64,000 nucleotides of DNA from an uncultured Granulosicoccaceae bacterium (GCA_937922675.1 CALAJN010000004.1:248001-312000), one strand, 5' to 3'. Shown: positions 35,816 through 44,634, counted from the stretch's first letter. Program-made: numbers and translations. The notes: generated from the sequence alone by a model not told the origin.

Positions 35816-36679
35816 ATGACGACGTTTTCCCGGGCCGGCCTGGTCGTAAAACCGGACGACGGCAGCGTCGCTGACACGCTGTCTGAAGTGATACGCAGAC
35901 TCGATGCCCTGGGCATCGAGGTCATTGCGGGCGAGAGTACAGGTGAGCTCGCCGGTGACCGCACGGTGATGAGTATTGATGCGCTGGGTCGCAACGTTGA
36001 TGTGGCTATCGTCATTGGCGGCGATGGCACGATGCTCAACGCAGCTCGCGCTTTGGTAGATCATCAGGTACCCATCATCGGGGTCAACCGCGGACGGCTC
36101 GGTTTTCTGGTGGATGTGTCCCCTGATGATGATGGTCTGGATGCCTTGACGGCTATCCTCCAGGGCGACAGCTACGCTGAACAGCGTTCCATGTTGAGCG
36201 CGCACATTCTGCGTGATGGTGTACGAATCGGTGGCTCGACGGCTCTGAATGACGTTGTACTCCGCGTTACCGATGTGCTGCGCTTGATGGAGTTCGACAT
36301 ACTGATTGATGGTCATCGAGTGACTCGTCAACGGGCCGATGGGCTCATCGTGGCAACACCCTCGGGGTCGACTGCATACTCGCTGTCCAACGGCGGGCCG
36401 ATTGTTGCGCCCACTGTTGATGGCTTTGTCTTGCAGCCCATCTGCCCGCACATGCTCTCGAGCAGGCCCCTGGTGGTGGATGCATCACGTCGTCTGGAAA
36501 CGCACTTGATAGATGAAGACGTCAAGAACGCGCAGCTGGTATCTGACGGGCAGGTGTACATGGACGTCACCAAGGGTGATGTCATCGTGGTGGAGCGGCA
36601 TCCACAGCAATTGACGATGCTGCATCCGGCGGACTACGACTATCACCGCCTCCTGCGAGAGAAGCTCAGCTGGGTCTAG
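35816..36679 (+). CDS. nadK: NAD kinase
   Basis: 287 residues. The GGDGT motif is VIGGDGTMLNAARAL. Conserved stretches include GVNRGRLGFLVDV, LNDVVLR and TPSGSTAYSLSNGGPIV. It phosphorylates NAD to NADP. It lies between mutS and recN. The nadK-recN pairing is a well-known gammaproteobacterial neighbourhood. No clear ribosome site precedes the ATG. Confidence 0.96.
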   Translation: MTTFSRAGLVVKPDDGSVADTLSEVIRRLDALGIEVIAGESTGELAGDRTVMSIDALGRNVDVAIVIGGDGTMLNAARALVDHQVPIIGVNRGRLGFLVDVSPDDDGLDALTAILQGDSYAEQRSMLSAHILRDGVRIGGSTALNDVVLRVTDVLRLMEFDILIDGHRVTRQRADGLIVATPSGSTAYSLSNGGPIVAPTVDGFVLQPICPHMLSSRPLVVDASRRLETHLIDEDVKNAQLVSDGQVYMDVTKGDVIVVERHPQQLTMLHPADYDYHRLLREKLSWV

Positions 36680-36689
36680 GCGGCAACTG

Positions 36690-38345
36690 ATGCTTAATCA
36701 CCTGCGCATACGGGACTTCGCCATCATCGATGATAGCGAGGTAGAACCCGGCGACGGTCTCACGGCACTCACAGGCGAGACGGGCGCGGGTAAATCAATC
36801 CTGCTCGACGCTCTGGGACTGGTACTCGGCGAGCGTGCTCAATCGGCGCAGGTGCGTGACGATGCGGCGCGTGCAGAAGTGACCGCACGCTTTGATGTAT
36901 CACCAAAGTCGGCGGCTGCGCAGTGGCTTGTCGACAATGATCTGGATGACGCTGACGGTGAGTGTGTACTGCGTCGTGTTGTCACCTCGGCGGGCAAATC
37001 CAGAGCCAGTATCAATGCCTGCGCTGTCCCGTTGGCGTCGCTGAAGAGTCTGGGCAAGCTGCTGGTGACCATTCACGGACAAAACGCGCATCAGTCCCTT
37101 TCGCAGTCGGCTGAGCAGCGTCGGCTTCTCGATGCGGTAAGCCCGCATGCCTCCATGCAGGCAACGGCCACTGCATGGAAGCACCTGCAGCAGGCCGAGA
37201 GTCGACTGGAGGCTGCGGTAGCGGCTGAGAGCTCTGCCCAACAGCGCCACGATTTGCTGTCGTTTCAACTGCAGGAATTTGACGAGGCAGAGCTTGCGGG
37301 CCTGTCGCCCGATGCGATCGAGAAAGAGCATCGCTGGCTTGCAGAGGCCGATCGCAGTCGTGCGCTCGGAGCGGCAGCTGAACATGCCCTCGATGTTGTT
37401 GCCGGTCCTGCTATTACCGACGTTTTACCCTCACTGACCGAGTTGGCTCGTTTCGATGACGAGCTGCGCGAGGCTCTGGATCTGGTTGAGTCTGCAGGGA
37501 TACAGTTGAGTGAGGCGGCACGATTGATTCATCGTCGCACCTCGACTCTCGAAAACGATGATGCCCGTCTCGCCTGGCTCGATGACAGACTTGCAGTTAT
37601 GCAGGGTCTGGCACGCAAGCATAGAGTGGATGTGAACGAGCTTGGTCGGCTCGAGGAGGAGTTGCGCGCAGAGCTTGACTCACTCAACGACCCGACAGAG
37701 TCGATCGAGGCGCTCGCGGCAGAGCGCGATGCCTTGCAAAAAAAGTGGTTGAAACAGGCCTTGTTATTGTCGCGGCATCGCAAGCGGGCGGCCAAGTCCC
37801 TGGCTGACGCGGTGACGGCAAGCATGCAACAGCTGGCGATGGAGGGTGGCCGCTTTCTGGTCGTGATCGAAACTGACGAGTCGCGCACAGGCGAACATGG
37901 AATCGACCGTGTGTCCTTCGAGGTGAGCCCCAATCCCGGAGTCAAGCCTGCTCCGCTGGGTACGGTCGCATCGGGTGGTGAGTTATCACGTATCGCATTG
38001 GCATTGCAGTTGGCACTGTTGGATCAACAGAAGGTACCCACCTTGATCTTTGACGAGGTTGATGCCGGTATCGGCGGTGCCGTTGGCGAGACGGTCGGCA
38101 GGCTACTCAGGCAGCTCGGTGATCGTTGTCAGGTGCTCTGCGTCACCCATCTTGCACAGGTGGCAGCGCAAGCCCATGGGCATCTGAAGGTGAGCAAGAG
38201 CGTCACCGAAGGTCGCACGCAGACCCGGCTGGACGCGCTGGACAGAGCGGCTACCCGCGAGGAGATCGCTCGCATGCTGAGTGGCAAGAGAATCACCGCT
38301 AAAACGCGCCAGCATGCTGATGAGTTGCTCGACAGCGTTGTCTAG
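36690..38345 (+). CDS. recN: DNA repair protein RecN
   Basis: 551 residues, an SMC-like ATPase for double-strand break repair. Walker A is LTGETGAGKSILLDALGLVL. Two coiled-coil arms flank the middle. The signature is VASGGELSRIALALQLAL, with Walker B LIFDEVDAGIGG. It starts 10 bases after nadK with AGGCGG upstream. No LexA box was found directly before it, so SOS control, if any, must come from further upstream. Confidence 0.96.
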   Translation: MLNHLRIRDFAIIDDSEVEPGDGLTALTGETGAGKSILLDALGLVLGERAQSAQVRDDAARAEVTARFDVSPKSAAAQWLVDNDLDDADGECVLRRVVTSAGKSRASINACAVPLASLKSLGKLLVTIHGQNAHQSLSQSAEQRRLLDAVSPHASMQATATAWKHLQQAESRLEAAVAAESSAQQRHDLLSFQLQEFDEAELAGLSPDAIEKEHRWLAEADRSRALGAAAEHALDVVAGPAITDVLPSLTELARFDDELREALDLVESAGIQLSEAARLIHRRTSTLENDDARLAWLDDRLAVMQGLARKHRVDVNELGRLEEELRAELDSLNDPTESIEALAAERDALQKKWLKQALLLSRHRKRAAKSLADAVTASMQQLAMEGGRFLVVIETDESRTGEHGIDRVSFEVSPNPGVKPAPLGTVASGGELSRIALALQLALLDQQKVPTLIFDEVDAGIGGAVGETVGRLLRQLGDRCQVLCVTHLAQVAAQAHGHLKVSKSVTEGRTQTRLDALDRAATREEIARMLSGKRITAKTRQHADELLDSVV

Positions 38346-38433
38346 TAGCGTGGCTAGAGCGTAGCTGTCGCCGTCAACCGCCGACTTTCCCACTGACTGC
38401 CCACTCAGGCGCAGCGTCAGCCATACTAGGCAG

Positions 38434-38871
38434 ATGCAGCAAGCAAATCGATCCAACGTCCGTGGCAGCCGATGGCGCCGCTTCAGCATGCTCCTTACCG
38501 TGGGCGCTGCCAGCCTGACGATGAGCGCCTGTGCAGGCAATCCCTGGTGGCTTCCGGCGGCGCATCAAATCACCATCCAGCAGGGCAACCTTGTGGACGA
38601 GGAACGCCTTGCAACGGTGACCAGTGGCATGCCGCGTGAGCAGGTCCGCAGCGTCCTTGGCTCGCCGATTGCCGCCTCACCCTTTGACAGTGATCGGTGG
38701 GATTACCTGTTCACGCGGGGTCCAGCGGGCGAGGCGATTCCAGCCCGGCGCGTCAGCGTGTTTTTCAGTGCCGACAGGGTCGAGCGGGTGGAGGACAATC
38801 TGGATTCAGTCAGTGGTGAGAAGCCCCCACAAAGCCGCTGGTGGGAGTTCTTCTCACGCAATCGCACCTGA
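38434..38871 (+). CDS. bamE: Outer-membrane assembly lipoprotein BamE
   Basis: 145 residues. A signal with lipobox (SLTMSAC) is followed by the SmpA/OmlA fold: QITIQQGNLVDEERLATVTSG, GMPREQVRSVLGSP and WDYLF. BamE supports the BAM beta-barrel assembly machine. The usual neighbour fur is not present. The gene follows recN as in several gammaproteobacteria. Confidence 0.92.
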   Translation: MQQANRSNVRGSRWRRFSMLLTVGAASLTMSACAGNPWWLPAAHQITIQQGNLVDEERLATVTSGMPREQVRSVLGSPIAASPFDSDRWDYLFTRGPAGEAIPARRVSVFFSADRVERVEDNLDSVSGEKPPQSRWWEFFSRNRT

Positions 38872-38885
38872 GATGCCGGTGATAG

Positions 38886-39839
38886 TCAGCTTGCCAGCCG
38901 CAGTGGCTCGATTTCGTTGAGGTTGATCTCGCCTGTCAAGGCTGCCAGAACTTCATTGCAATTCTCGGTGCTGACCTGACAGGTCCCGGCTGCGGCGTGA
39001 CCGCCACCGCCAAACTTCAGCATCAGATCCCCGACGTTGGTCTGGCAGCTGCGATCAAAGATCGACTTGCCCGTTGCGAATACGACGTTCTGCTTCTGAA
39101 ACCCCCACATCTGGTGGATCGAGATATTGCACTGCGGAAATTTGGCATAGATCGAGAAGCGACTGCCGGCGTAGATAACCTCCTCGTCGCGCAGGTCGAG
39201 GACCACGAGGTTGTCGTGTACGGTGCTGCATCGCTCCAACTGATCCTGAAATTGCTCTTTCTGGCTCTCGTACAGATCGATGCGCTCCTGAAGGTCGTCC
39301 ATGGCCAGAATCTCCTCAATCGTGTGATTACGGCACGCGTCGATCAAATTCATCATCAGCTGGTAGTTGGAGATGCGAAACTCACGAAAGCGTCCCAGCC
39401 CGGTGCGTGAGTCCATCAGCATGTTCAGAAGCTCCCACTTTTGCGGGTTCAGCACTTCCTCCATCGAGTACTGAGCTGAGTCCGCCTTGTCAACGGCGCT
39501 CATCATTTCATCCCACTCTGGCGGGAACACATCATGACCACCGTAGTGCTTCCAGACGACACGGGCAGCGGATGGCGCATCCGCGTCGATCACGTAGTTG
39601 TCTACCGAGGTGTTGTTGCGACGTGTCTCTGACTCATGATGGTCAAACACCATGAAAGCCTCGGCAACATAGGGAAGATTGGTGGTGATGTCGTTGCCAG
39701 TGATCTCGATCTTGCCATCCTGCATATCCTTCGGATGAACAAATGTGATGTCCTCAATCAGATTGAGGTGCTTGAGAAGTACGGCGCAAACAAGTCCATC
39801 GAAGTCGCTGCGTGTGACGAGGCGAAACAATTCGCTCAT
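38886..39839 (-). CDS. DHH-family phosphoesterase
   Basis: 317 residues. The N-terminal DHH domain has TRSDFDGLVCAVLLKHL and the metal-binding VFDHHES. The C-terminal DHHA1-like part ends in FGGGGHAAAGTCQV. These motifs belong to exopolyphosphatase-like or nanoRNase-like phosphoesterases. The precise substrate (oligoribonucleotides, cyclic dinucleotides or polyphosphate) is not readable. Stands alone, convergent with bamE. Confidence 0.88.
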   Translation of the reverse strand: MSELFRLVTRSDFDGLVCAVLLKHLNLIEDITFVHPKDMQDGKIEITGNDITTNLPYVAEAFMVFDHHESETRRNNTSVDNYVIDADAPSAARVVWKHYGGHDVFPPEWDEMMSAVDKADSAQYSMEEVLNPQKWELLNMLMDSRTGLGRFREFRISNYQLMMNLIDACRNHTIEEILAMDDLQERIDLYESQKEQFQDQLERCSTVHDNLVVLDLRDEEVIYAGSRFSIYAKFPQCNISIHQMWGFQKQNVVFATGKSIFDRSCQTNVGDLMLKFGGGGHAAAGTCQVSTENCNEVLAALTGEINLNEIEPLRLAS

Positions 39840-40009
39840 GAATCAGTCCAGTGTTCAGGGGCCCGGCTTGCACCGCGCCCGTTGCTGTTTGTCAGCCTCA
39901 ACTAGCGACTACAAAACGGCTGAGCTGAACCGCTGAATGAACTGCAGCGCGACCGGTTGCTCAAAACAGGCAAGGCCGAGTGAGAACCGGTTAGCGATAA
40001 GCCTGCGCC

Positions 40010-41323
40010 CTAGCCCTGCAGATCAAACTGCTCGTCAGGGAAATACTTTTTCAGGCGGATGTCAGCGGCGCGAGCGTGGCCTTCCATGCCCTCGAGCCTC
40101 GAAATGCGTGCAGTGGCTTCGGCTACGGGCTTTGAGGCATCGCGCGTTGCTCGCTGCCAGGTCACCACCTTCATGAACTTGTGCACCGAGAGCCCCCCCG
40201 AGTAGGTCGCAGCACGTGACGTCGGCAGAACATGGTTGGTGCCTGAGGCCTTGTCACCGTAGGATACCGTGGTCTCCTCACCGAGAAACAGTGAGCCGTA
40301 GCACGACAGTCGTTCAAGCCACCAGTCGAGATCCTCGGCCTGAACCGTCAAGTGCTCTGGTGCATATTCATCAGACGTAGCTGCCATGCTCTCGCGGTCC
40401 TTGCAGAGTATGACCTCGGCATAGTCACGCCAGGCCGCCTCGGCGTTGACCCGATTTGTCTCTGGTAGATCGGCAATGAGCTCCGGCACACGCGCGATTA
40501 CCCTCTCAGCCAGTGAGCGGTTGTCGGTGACCAGCCACACCGGCGAGTTGTAACCGTGCTCGGCCTGACTGACAAGGTCAACAGCGACCACTTCAGCATC
40601 GGCGCTTGCATCAGCGAGGATAAGACTGTCGGTAGGACCTGCGAACATATCGATGCCAACGCGCCCGTACAGAATTCGCTTGGCCTCAGCGACAAACTGA
40701 TTGCCGGGCCCAACAAGAATATCCGCCTTGGGCAAACCGAACAGACCAAAGGTCATGGCGGCGACGCCCTGCACGCCACCCATGGCAAGAATCGCATCCG
40801 CTCCGCACAGGTGGGCCGCATAGACGATAGCGTCGTTGACGCCCTGCCCGGCGCGTGGTGGCGAACAGGCAACGATGTGACCTACACCTGCGACCTTGGC
40901 GGTGGTCACGGTCATGATCGCGCTGGCAACATGGCTGTAGCGACCGCCCGGTACATAGCATCCAGCGGCACCACAGGGAACGCATTTTTGCCCCAGTGTG
41001 AAGCCTGGCAAGACCTGCATATCAAGGTCTGCCATGGAGGCGCGCTGTGCCTCGGCAAAGCGTTTGACATTGTCGTATGCAAACGCGATGTCCTGTTTGA
41101 GTCGTGGCGAGACTCTGTCAGCTGCAGCAGCAATTTCGTCAGCGGTCAGCAACAGATTGCCTTCGTATTGATCAAATTTCTCGGCATAGCGTCTTGCTGC
41201 TGCCTCGCCGCCTTGTTCAATGTCATTGAGAATGCCTTGCACAGTGTCATGGACATCGTCCGAATCACTGCCTGCGGTCTTGCTGGCTCGCTTGAGAAAG
41301 TCCCGATCTGATGTCTGATTCAT
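40010..41323 (-). CDS. hpsN: HpsN-like sulfopropanediol 3-dehydrogenase (histidinol dehydrogenase superfamily)
   Basis: 437 residues of the HisD superfamily. NAD- and zinc-binding motifs include GCYVPGGRYSHVASAIMTV, VGPGNQFVAEAKR and FAGPTDSLILAD. Features such as AWRDYAEVILC and SYGDKASGTNHVLPTSRAA group it with HpsN, which oxidises 2,3-dihydroxypropane-1-sulfonate to sulfolactate, rather than with biosynthetic HisD. No other his gene is nearby. The context of comD, comE and an alpha-hydroxyacid enzyme strongly supports sulfonate metabolism. Its ATG overlaps the upstream stop by four bases. Confidence 0.85.
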   Translation of the reverse strand: MNQTSDRDFLKRASKTAGSDSDDVHDTVQGILNDIEQGGEAAARRYAEKFDQYEGNLLLTADEIAAAADRVSPRLKQDIAFAYDNVKRFAEAQRASMADLDMQVLPGFTLGQKCVPCGAAGCYVPGGRYSHVASAIMTVTTAKVAGVGHIVACSPPRAGQGVNDAIVYAAHLCGADAILAMGGVQGVAAMTFGLFGLPKADILVGPGNQFVAEAKRILYGRVGIDMFAGPTDSLILADASADAEVVAVDLVSQAEHGYNSPVWLVTDNRSLAERVIARVPELIADLPETNRVNAEAAWRDYAEVILCKDRESMAATSDEYAPEHLTVQAEDLDWWLERLSCYGSLFLGEETTVSYGDKASGTNHVLPTSRAATYSGGLSVHKFMKVVTWQRATRDASKPVAEATARISRLEGMEGHARAADIRLKKYFPDEQFDLQG

Positions 41324-42486
41324 GCTGCGTTTCTCGCCGACCCACGCCTACCTGGCACAATACCTGGCGGCGCCGAGTGAAGGCTTTGGTGATTGATCTC
41401 TTCGAGGCTAGTCACGCCAAGTTGAGCAAGGGTAATACTGGTCTCTTTGACAAGTACATCGCAGAGCTCTGCAAGTCCGGACTCGCCGGCCGCGGCAATG
41501 GCAAACAGCAGTGGGCGTCCAAGAAAGACAAAATCCGCGCCCACGGCATGCGCCTTGACGATATCTTCTCCCGAGCACATCCCGCTGTCGTAGAACAAGG
41601 GGTAACCCGGCCCCAGCGCCTCGCGGATACGAGCCAGTTGCAAGATCGGCGCTGGTGCACTCTCCAGCTGTCGCCCACCGTGGCTTGACACTTGAATAGC
41701 GTCTACGCCTGCGGCTCGGAGTTGCTGTGCGTCCTCAACGTTGAGTACGCCCTTGACAATCAGCTTGCCCTGCCAGTGCTCACGCAGTCGCTTCAGTAGC
41801 GCCCAATCCGCTCCCGCCCGACTGCGTGTGCGATCGAACTCGCCATGCTCGCCACCGAAGTTGGCAAGCTCTGGTCGTCCCTTGGCAAGCGTTGCCAGCG
41901 ACCACTGCGGGTGCAGGGCAAAGTCGATGAACTGTTGTGCGCCGATGCGAAACGGCATCGTGAAGCCACGCCTGAGCTCGCGTGGGCGACGACCAACCTC
42001 AGGCACATCCACCGTCAGCACCAGCGTCTCGTAGCCTGCTGCCCCGGCACGATCAGCCAGCTGTAAAGAGCCGTGCTCATCGCCACTGAAATACAGCTGA
42101 AACCAGGCATTGCCGTTGGCGAGCTCGATCAGTTGCTCAAGTGGCGATGACGACGCGGTGGATACTCCCAGCGGGGTGTCATGTTTTGCCGCGAGGCGCG
42201 CAAGCATATGATCAGCACCTGGCCAGGCAAGATTGCACAGGCCCATGGGTGTGATACCAAAAGGCAAGCCTGTCGCTCTTTCAAACACGGTGGCGGCAGT
42301 GGATCTGTGCTCGACATCGCGAAGACTTCGCGGCTGCAATATCAGCTCTTGCAGGGCCTTGCGGTTACGCTCAACCGCAAGGCCGTTACCTGCAGCGCCA
42401 TCAATGTAGTCGAACACCAGCGCAGGCAGGCGTCGTTTGGCAAGGCGCCTTGCGTCTTCAACAGTATGCAAGCGTCTGGCAGACAT
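41320..42486 (-). CDS. FMN-dependent alpha-hydroxyacid oxidase/dehydrogenase, candidate sulfolactate dehydrogenase
   Basis: 388 residues of the lactate/glycolate oxidase family. Visible are VFDYIDGAAG, the FMN-binding TVDVPEVGRRPRELRRGF, the substrate Tyr in WFQLYFSGD, the FMN Lys in LIVKGVLNVEDA, and the catalytic His-Arg in VSSHGGRQLE. The usual SNHGGRQLD is altered to SSHGGRQLE. It sits between ComE and HpsN, exactly where sulfolactate must be oxidised to sulfopyruvate. Known enzymes for that step (ComC, SlcC, SlcD) belong to other families, so this assignment is inferred. Confidence 0.82.
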   Translation of the reverse strand: MSARRLHTVEDARRLAKRRLPALVFDYIDGAAGNGLAVERNRKALQELILQPRSLRDVEHRSTAATVFERATGLPFGITPMGLCNLAWPGADHMLARLAAKHDTPLGVSTASSSPLEQLIELANGNAWFQLYFSGDEHGSLQLADRAGAAGYETLVLTVDVPEVGRRPRELRRGFTMPFRIGAQQFIDFALHPQWSLATLAKGRPELANFGGEHGEFDRTRSRAGADWALLKRLREHWQGKLIVKGVLNVEDAQQLRAAGVDAIQVSSHGGRQLESAPAPILQLARIREALGPGYPLFYDSGMCSGEDIVKAHAVGADFVFLGRPLLFAIAAAGESGLAELCDVLVKETSITLAQLGVTSLEEINHQSLHSAPPGIVPGRRGSARNAA

Positions 42487-42498
42487 GCTCGTCTGCGA

Positions 42499-43062
42499 TC
42501 AGCCTTGCGTGGCCGCGATGGTCTTCATGAAACGATCCTTGATCACAACAGGGTCCATGGTAATCACTGGTACCTTGACGTTGCCGGATTCGCATTTGCA
42601 GACGATTACGGTGCCATGCTCCGCCGCCAGTGCTGCCTTGACAGTTTCAACAGCATCCGCAGCATCACATTCGACCACGTGCTCGCTACCGCAGGCGCGG
42701 GCAACTTCTGTCAGCGAGGTCTTGCCACCAGCGTAGGTGGGTTGGTCACCGGTTGACCCATAGCTACCGTTGTCGATGATCAACAGGATCAGGTTGGGAG
42801 TCGGGTTGTTGCCGATGGTGGCCAGAGTCCCGAGGTTGGTCAGTACCGATCCATCACCATCGATGGCGATGACTTTGCGGTTTTGTGTCAGAGCAACACC
42901 GAGCCCGATCGATGAGGCCAGACCCATCGTGCCCAGCATGTAGAAGTTGCTGGGCTGATCCAGGGTCTTGTGTAGCTCCTGGCTTGGCAAACCAATGTTG
43001 CAGACGACCAGCTGGTCACGAAGAACGGGTACAAGCAATTCAAGAATTTCTGAGCGAACCAT
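42499..43062 (-). CDS. comE: Sulfopyruvate decarboxylase beta subunit
   Basis: 187 residues, the thiamine-diphosphate-binding half. The GDGS...N motif is AIDGDGSVLTNLGTLATIGN and IIDNGSYGSTGDQPTY. MLGTMGLASSIGLGVAL is also typical. Together with ComD it decarboxylates sulfopyruvate to sulfoacetaldehyde. The gene starts three bases after comD, as expected for equimolar subunits. Phosphonopyruvate decarboxylase is related but normally one long chain, and no phosphonate genes are present. Confidence 0.88.
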   Translation of the reverse strand: MVRSEILELLVPVLRDQLVVCNIGLPSQELHKTLDQPSNFYMLGTMGLASSIGLGVALTQNRKVIAIDGDGSVLTNLGTLATIGNNPTPNLILLIIDNGSYGSTGDQPTYAGGKTSLTEVARACGSEHVVECDAADAVETVKAALAAEHGTVIVCKCESGNVKVPVITMDPVVIKDRFMKTIAATQG

Positions 43063-43065
43063 GAC

Positions 43066-43563
43066 TTAGTACCCCTTCCAGAAAGTGGCATCCGTGAGAA
43101 TGGCAACAGGCTTGTTACACATGTAGGTATGTTTCAGGATCGCGTCGAACTCGGCGGCGTCCTCTTCCTGATGGAAGTGATATGTCGGGATAAGCAGTTG
43201 ATCAAGCAGAGCCTTGGTGTGCACAGCCATCTCTACCTGGCAGGCGACAGGCTCACCCAACTCGCCGCGGTAGCTGATCAACATCGGCAGCGGCATGCGG
43301 TAATACTGTGTCAAGGTGACCAGTGTGTTGACCACAACGCCAATGGCGGTGTTCTGCATGATGATCGCTGGTCGCTTGCCGCCCATGTGCGCACCGGCGC
43401 ACAGCCCGATACCTTCGTCCTCTTTGTTGCACGGCACGTGCAGGATGCGCTCATGCTTGTCGACGGCATCGATGACGCCACCGAGCTGCTTGCACGGCAC
43501 GGTAGTGACGAATTCGACCTCGTTGTTAACGAGATCGTTGACGAGCTGGTCGTGAATGGTCAA
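43066..43563 (-). CDS. comD: Sulfopyruvate decarboxylase alpha subunit
   Basis: 165 residues, close to the 169 of the methanogen ComD. Conserved are FVTTVPCKQLGGVIDAV, the cofactor-activating Glu in CNKEDEGIGLCAG, and MLISYRGELGEPVACQV. The start is a TTG with a perfect GGAG seven bases upstream. Upstream in-frame codons to 43617 lack a site. First gene of a four-gene operon. A palindrome-rich promoter lies just upstream. Confidence 0.88.
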   Translation of the reverse strand: MTIHDQLVNDLVNNEVEFVTTVPCKQLGGVIDAVDKHERILHVPCNKEDEGIGLCAGAHMGGKRPAIIMQNTAIGVVVNTLVTLTQYYRMPLPMLISYRGELGEPVACQVEMAVHTKALLDQLLIPTYHFHQEEDAAEFDAILKHTYMCNKPVAILTDATFWKGY

Positions 43564-43625
43564 AGGCTGGCTCCAGAAGCGATAGCCGAGTATCGGTGGT
43601 GTTGGAGCTTTATGCAATCTGTCAG

Positions 43626-43663
43626 AGCTTTATTTTTTATAAAGCTAATGCTTTAGTTGTCGT
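43626..43663 (-). promoter_or_regulatory. Promoter and palindromic operator of the comDE-FMN-hpsN operon
   Basis: On the minus strand ACGACA, 16 bases and TATAAA form a promoter directly after the lysR stop. A perfect 8-bp inverted repeat (AGCTTTAT/ATAAAGCT, T5 loop, 43626-43646) overlaps the -10. A third half-site GCTTTAG lies at 43650-43656. The repeated GCTTTA arms next to a LysR gene suggest the regulator's binding sites. Confidence 0.55.
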
Positions 43664-43666
43664 TGG

Positions 43667-44557
43667 CTACTGCGAATCTCGATTCCGGCCCGCGATCACC
43701 CTGCCAACAACGCCCGCGAGGCGCGACACCAGGCGAACGGCGGCACTGTCCCGCCGACTGACGATGCCGAGGCTTCGAGGCCGGGCAGACGGCTCGAGCG
43801 GGAGCTTGCGCAGGGACGAAAAGATCGGATCAGGCACACACAGATCGGGCGCGATAGACACCCCGAGTCCGTGCGCCACCATACTCGCTACCGATTCCAG
43901 TGACTCCATCTCCATCGCGGTGTTCACACTGACGCCGTTGCTGCTCAACCACTCATCGGCCAGGTGGCCAACAGCTGCGCGCCTCGTGTGACGAATAAAC
44001 GGTTGCGTCTGCAGCAGATTGCGCACGTCATCGTCCTCGATATCGGGGTTTGCCAGGAGCACCAGAGGCTCTTCAAACAAGGGCACCCAGTCGAGCGCAC
44101 TGACCACACGTCCGGGGTCGCTCAATACAGCGGCATCCACTGCGCCGCGCTCAACCTGTTCAAGTAGATCCTGTGTCAGGCCAGGCACTACCCTGATACG
44201 CAGCCCGGGTACCTCACTCATCAGCTGCTTTGCAGACAAGGGCACAAGACCCCGAATGGTTGACGGGACCGCACCGATCACAAACTCGCCTTGCCAGCTG
44301 TCATCACCTGGCAGGTCATCGAGCAATCCATCGTAGGCCGCAGTCAGCTCACGTACGCGCGGCAGCATGGCTATGGCCCGCGGGTTGAGTTGGGCAGCGC
44401 CTGATCGGCGGTCAAACAATGCGGTGGCGAGCTCGGCTTCCAGCCGCTTCATCTGTTGGCCGACCGCTGCAGGCGATATACCCATTTGCTCTGAGGCGGC
44501 AGCAAAGCTGCCACTGTCGGCAACGATGACCAGCGTCTTGAGAAGCACAATAGACAT
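43667..44557 (-). CDS. LysR-family transcriptional regulator, probable regulator of the sulfonate operon
   Basis: 296 residues. The N-terminal winged helix-turn-helix is VIVADSGSFAAASEQMGISP, then AVGQQMKRLEAEL. The effector domain follows (GEFVIGAVPSTIRGLVP and later GLGVSIAPDL). The first ATG after a TTG-started extension was chosen. It lies directly upstream of comD in the same direction, a common layout for a regulator that controls the neighbouring catabolic operon. The effector is presumably a C3 sulfonate. Confidence 0.88.
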   Translation of the reverse strand: MSIVLLKTLVIVADSGSFAAASEQMGISPAAVGQQMKRLEAELATALFDRRSGAAQLNPRAIAMLPRVRELTAAYDGLLDDLPGDDSWQGEFVIGAVPSTIRGLVPLSAKQLMSEVPGLRIRVVPGLTQDLLEQVERGAVDAAVLSDPGRVVSALDWVPLFEEPLVLLANPDIEDDDVRNLLQTQPFIRHTRRAAVGHLADEWLSSNGVSVNTAMEMESLESVASMVAHGLGVSIAPDLCVPDPIFSSLRKLPLEPSARPRSLGIVSRRDSAAVRLVSRLAGVVGRVIAGRNRDSQ

Positions 44558-44634
44558 CCTGACAGTGTGCCAGTCAATGCCAGTCAACGCTCAGGCACAA
44601 TGCGCTAACCGCCAGCGCACGGACAGATCAGCTT

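Noticed and set aside
40556-41311. 251-codon plus-strand frame opposite hpsN
   Set aside because: It covers conserved HpsN motifs on the other strand and has no similarity of its own.
40010-41323. Annotation as histidine biosynthesis enzyme HisD
   Set aside because: Sequence features follow the HpsN subgroup and the operon contains ComDE; no other his gene is present.
42499-43563. Phosphonopyruvate decarboxylase instead of ComDE
   Set aside because: That enzyme is usually a single chain and occurs with phosphoenolpyruvate mutase; here two subunits sit with hpsN.
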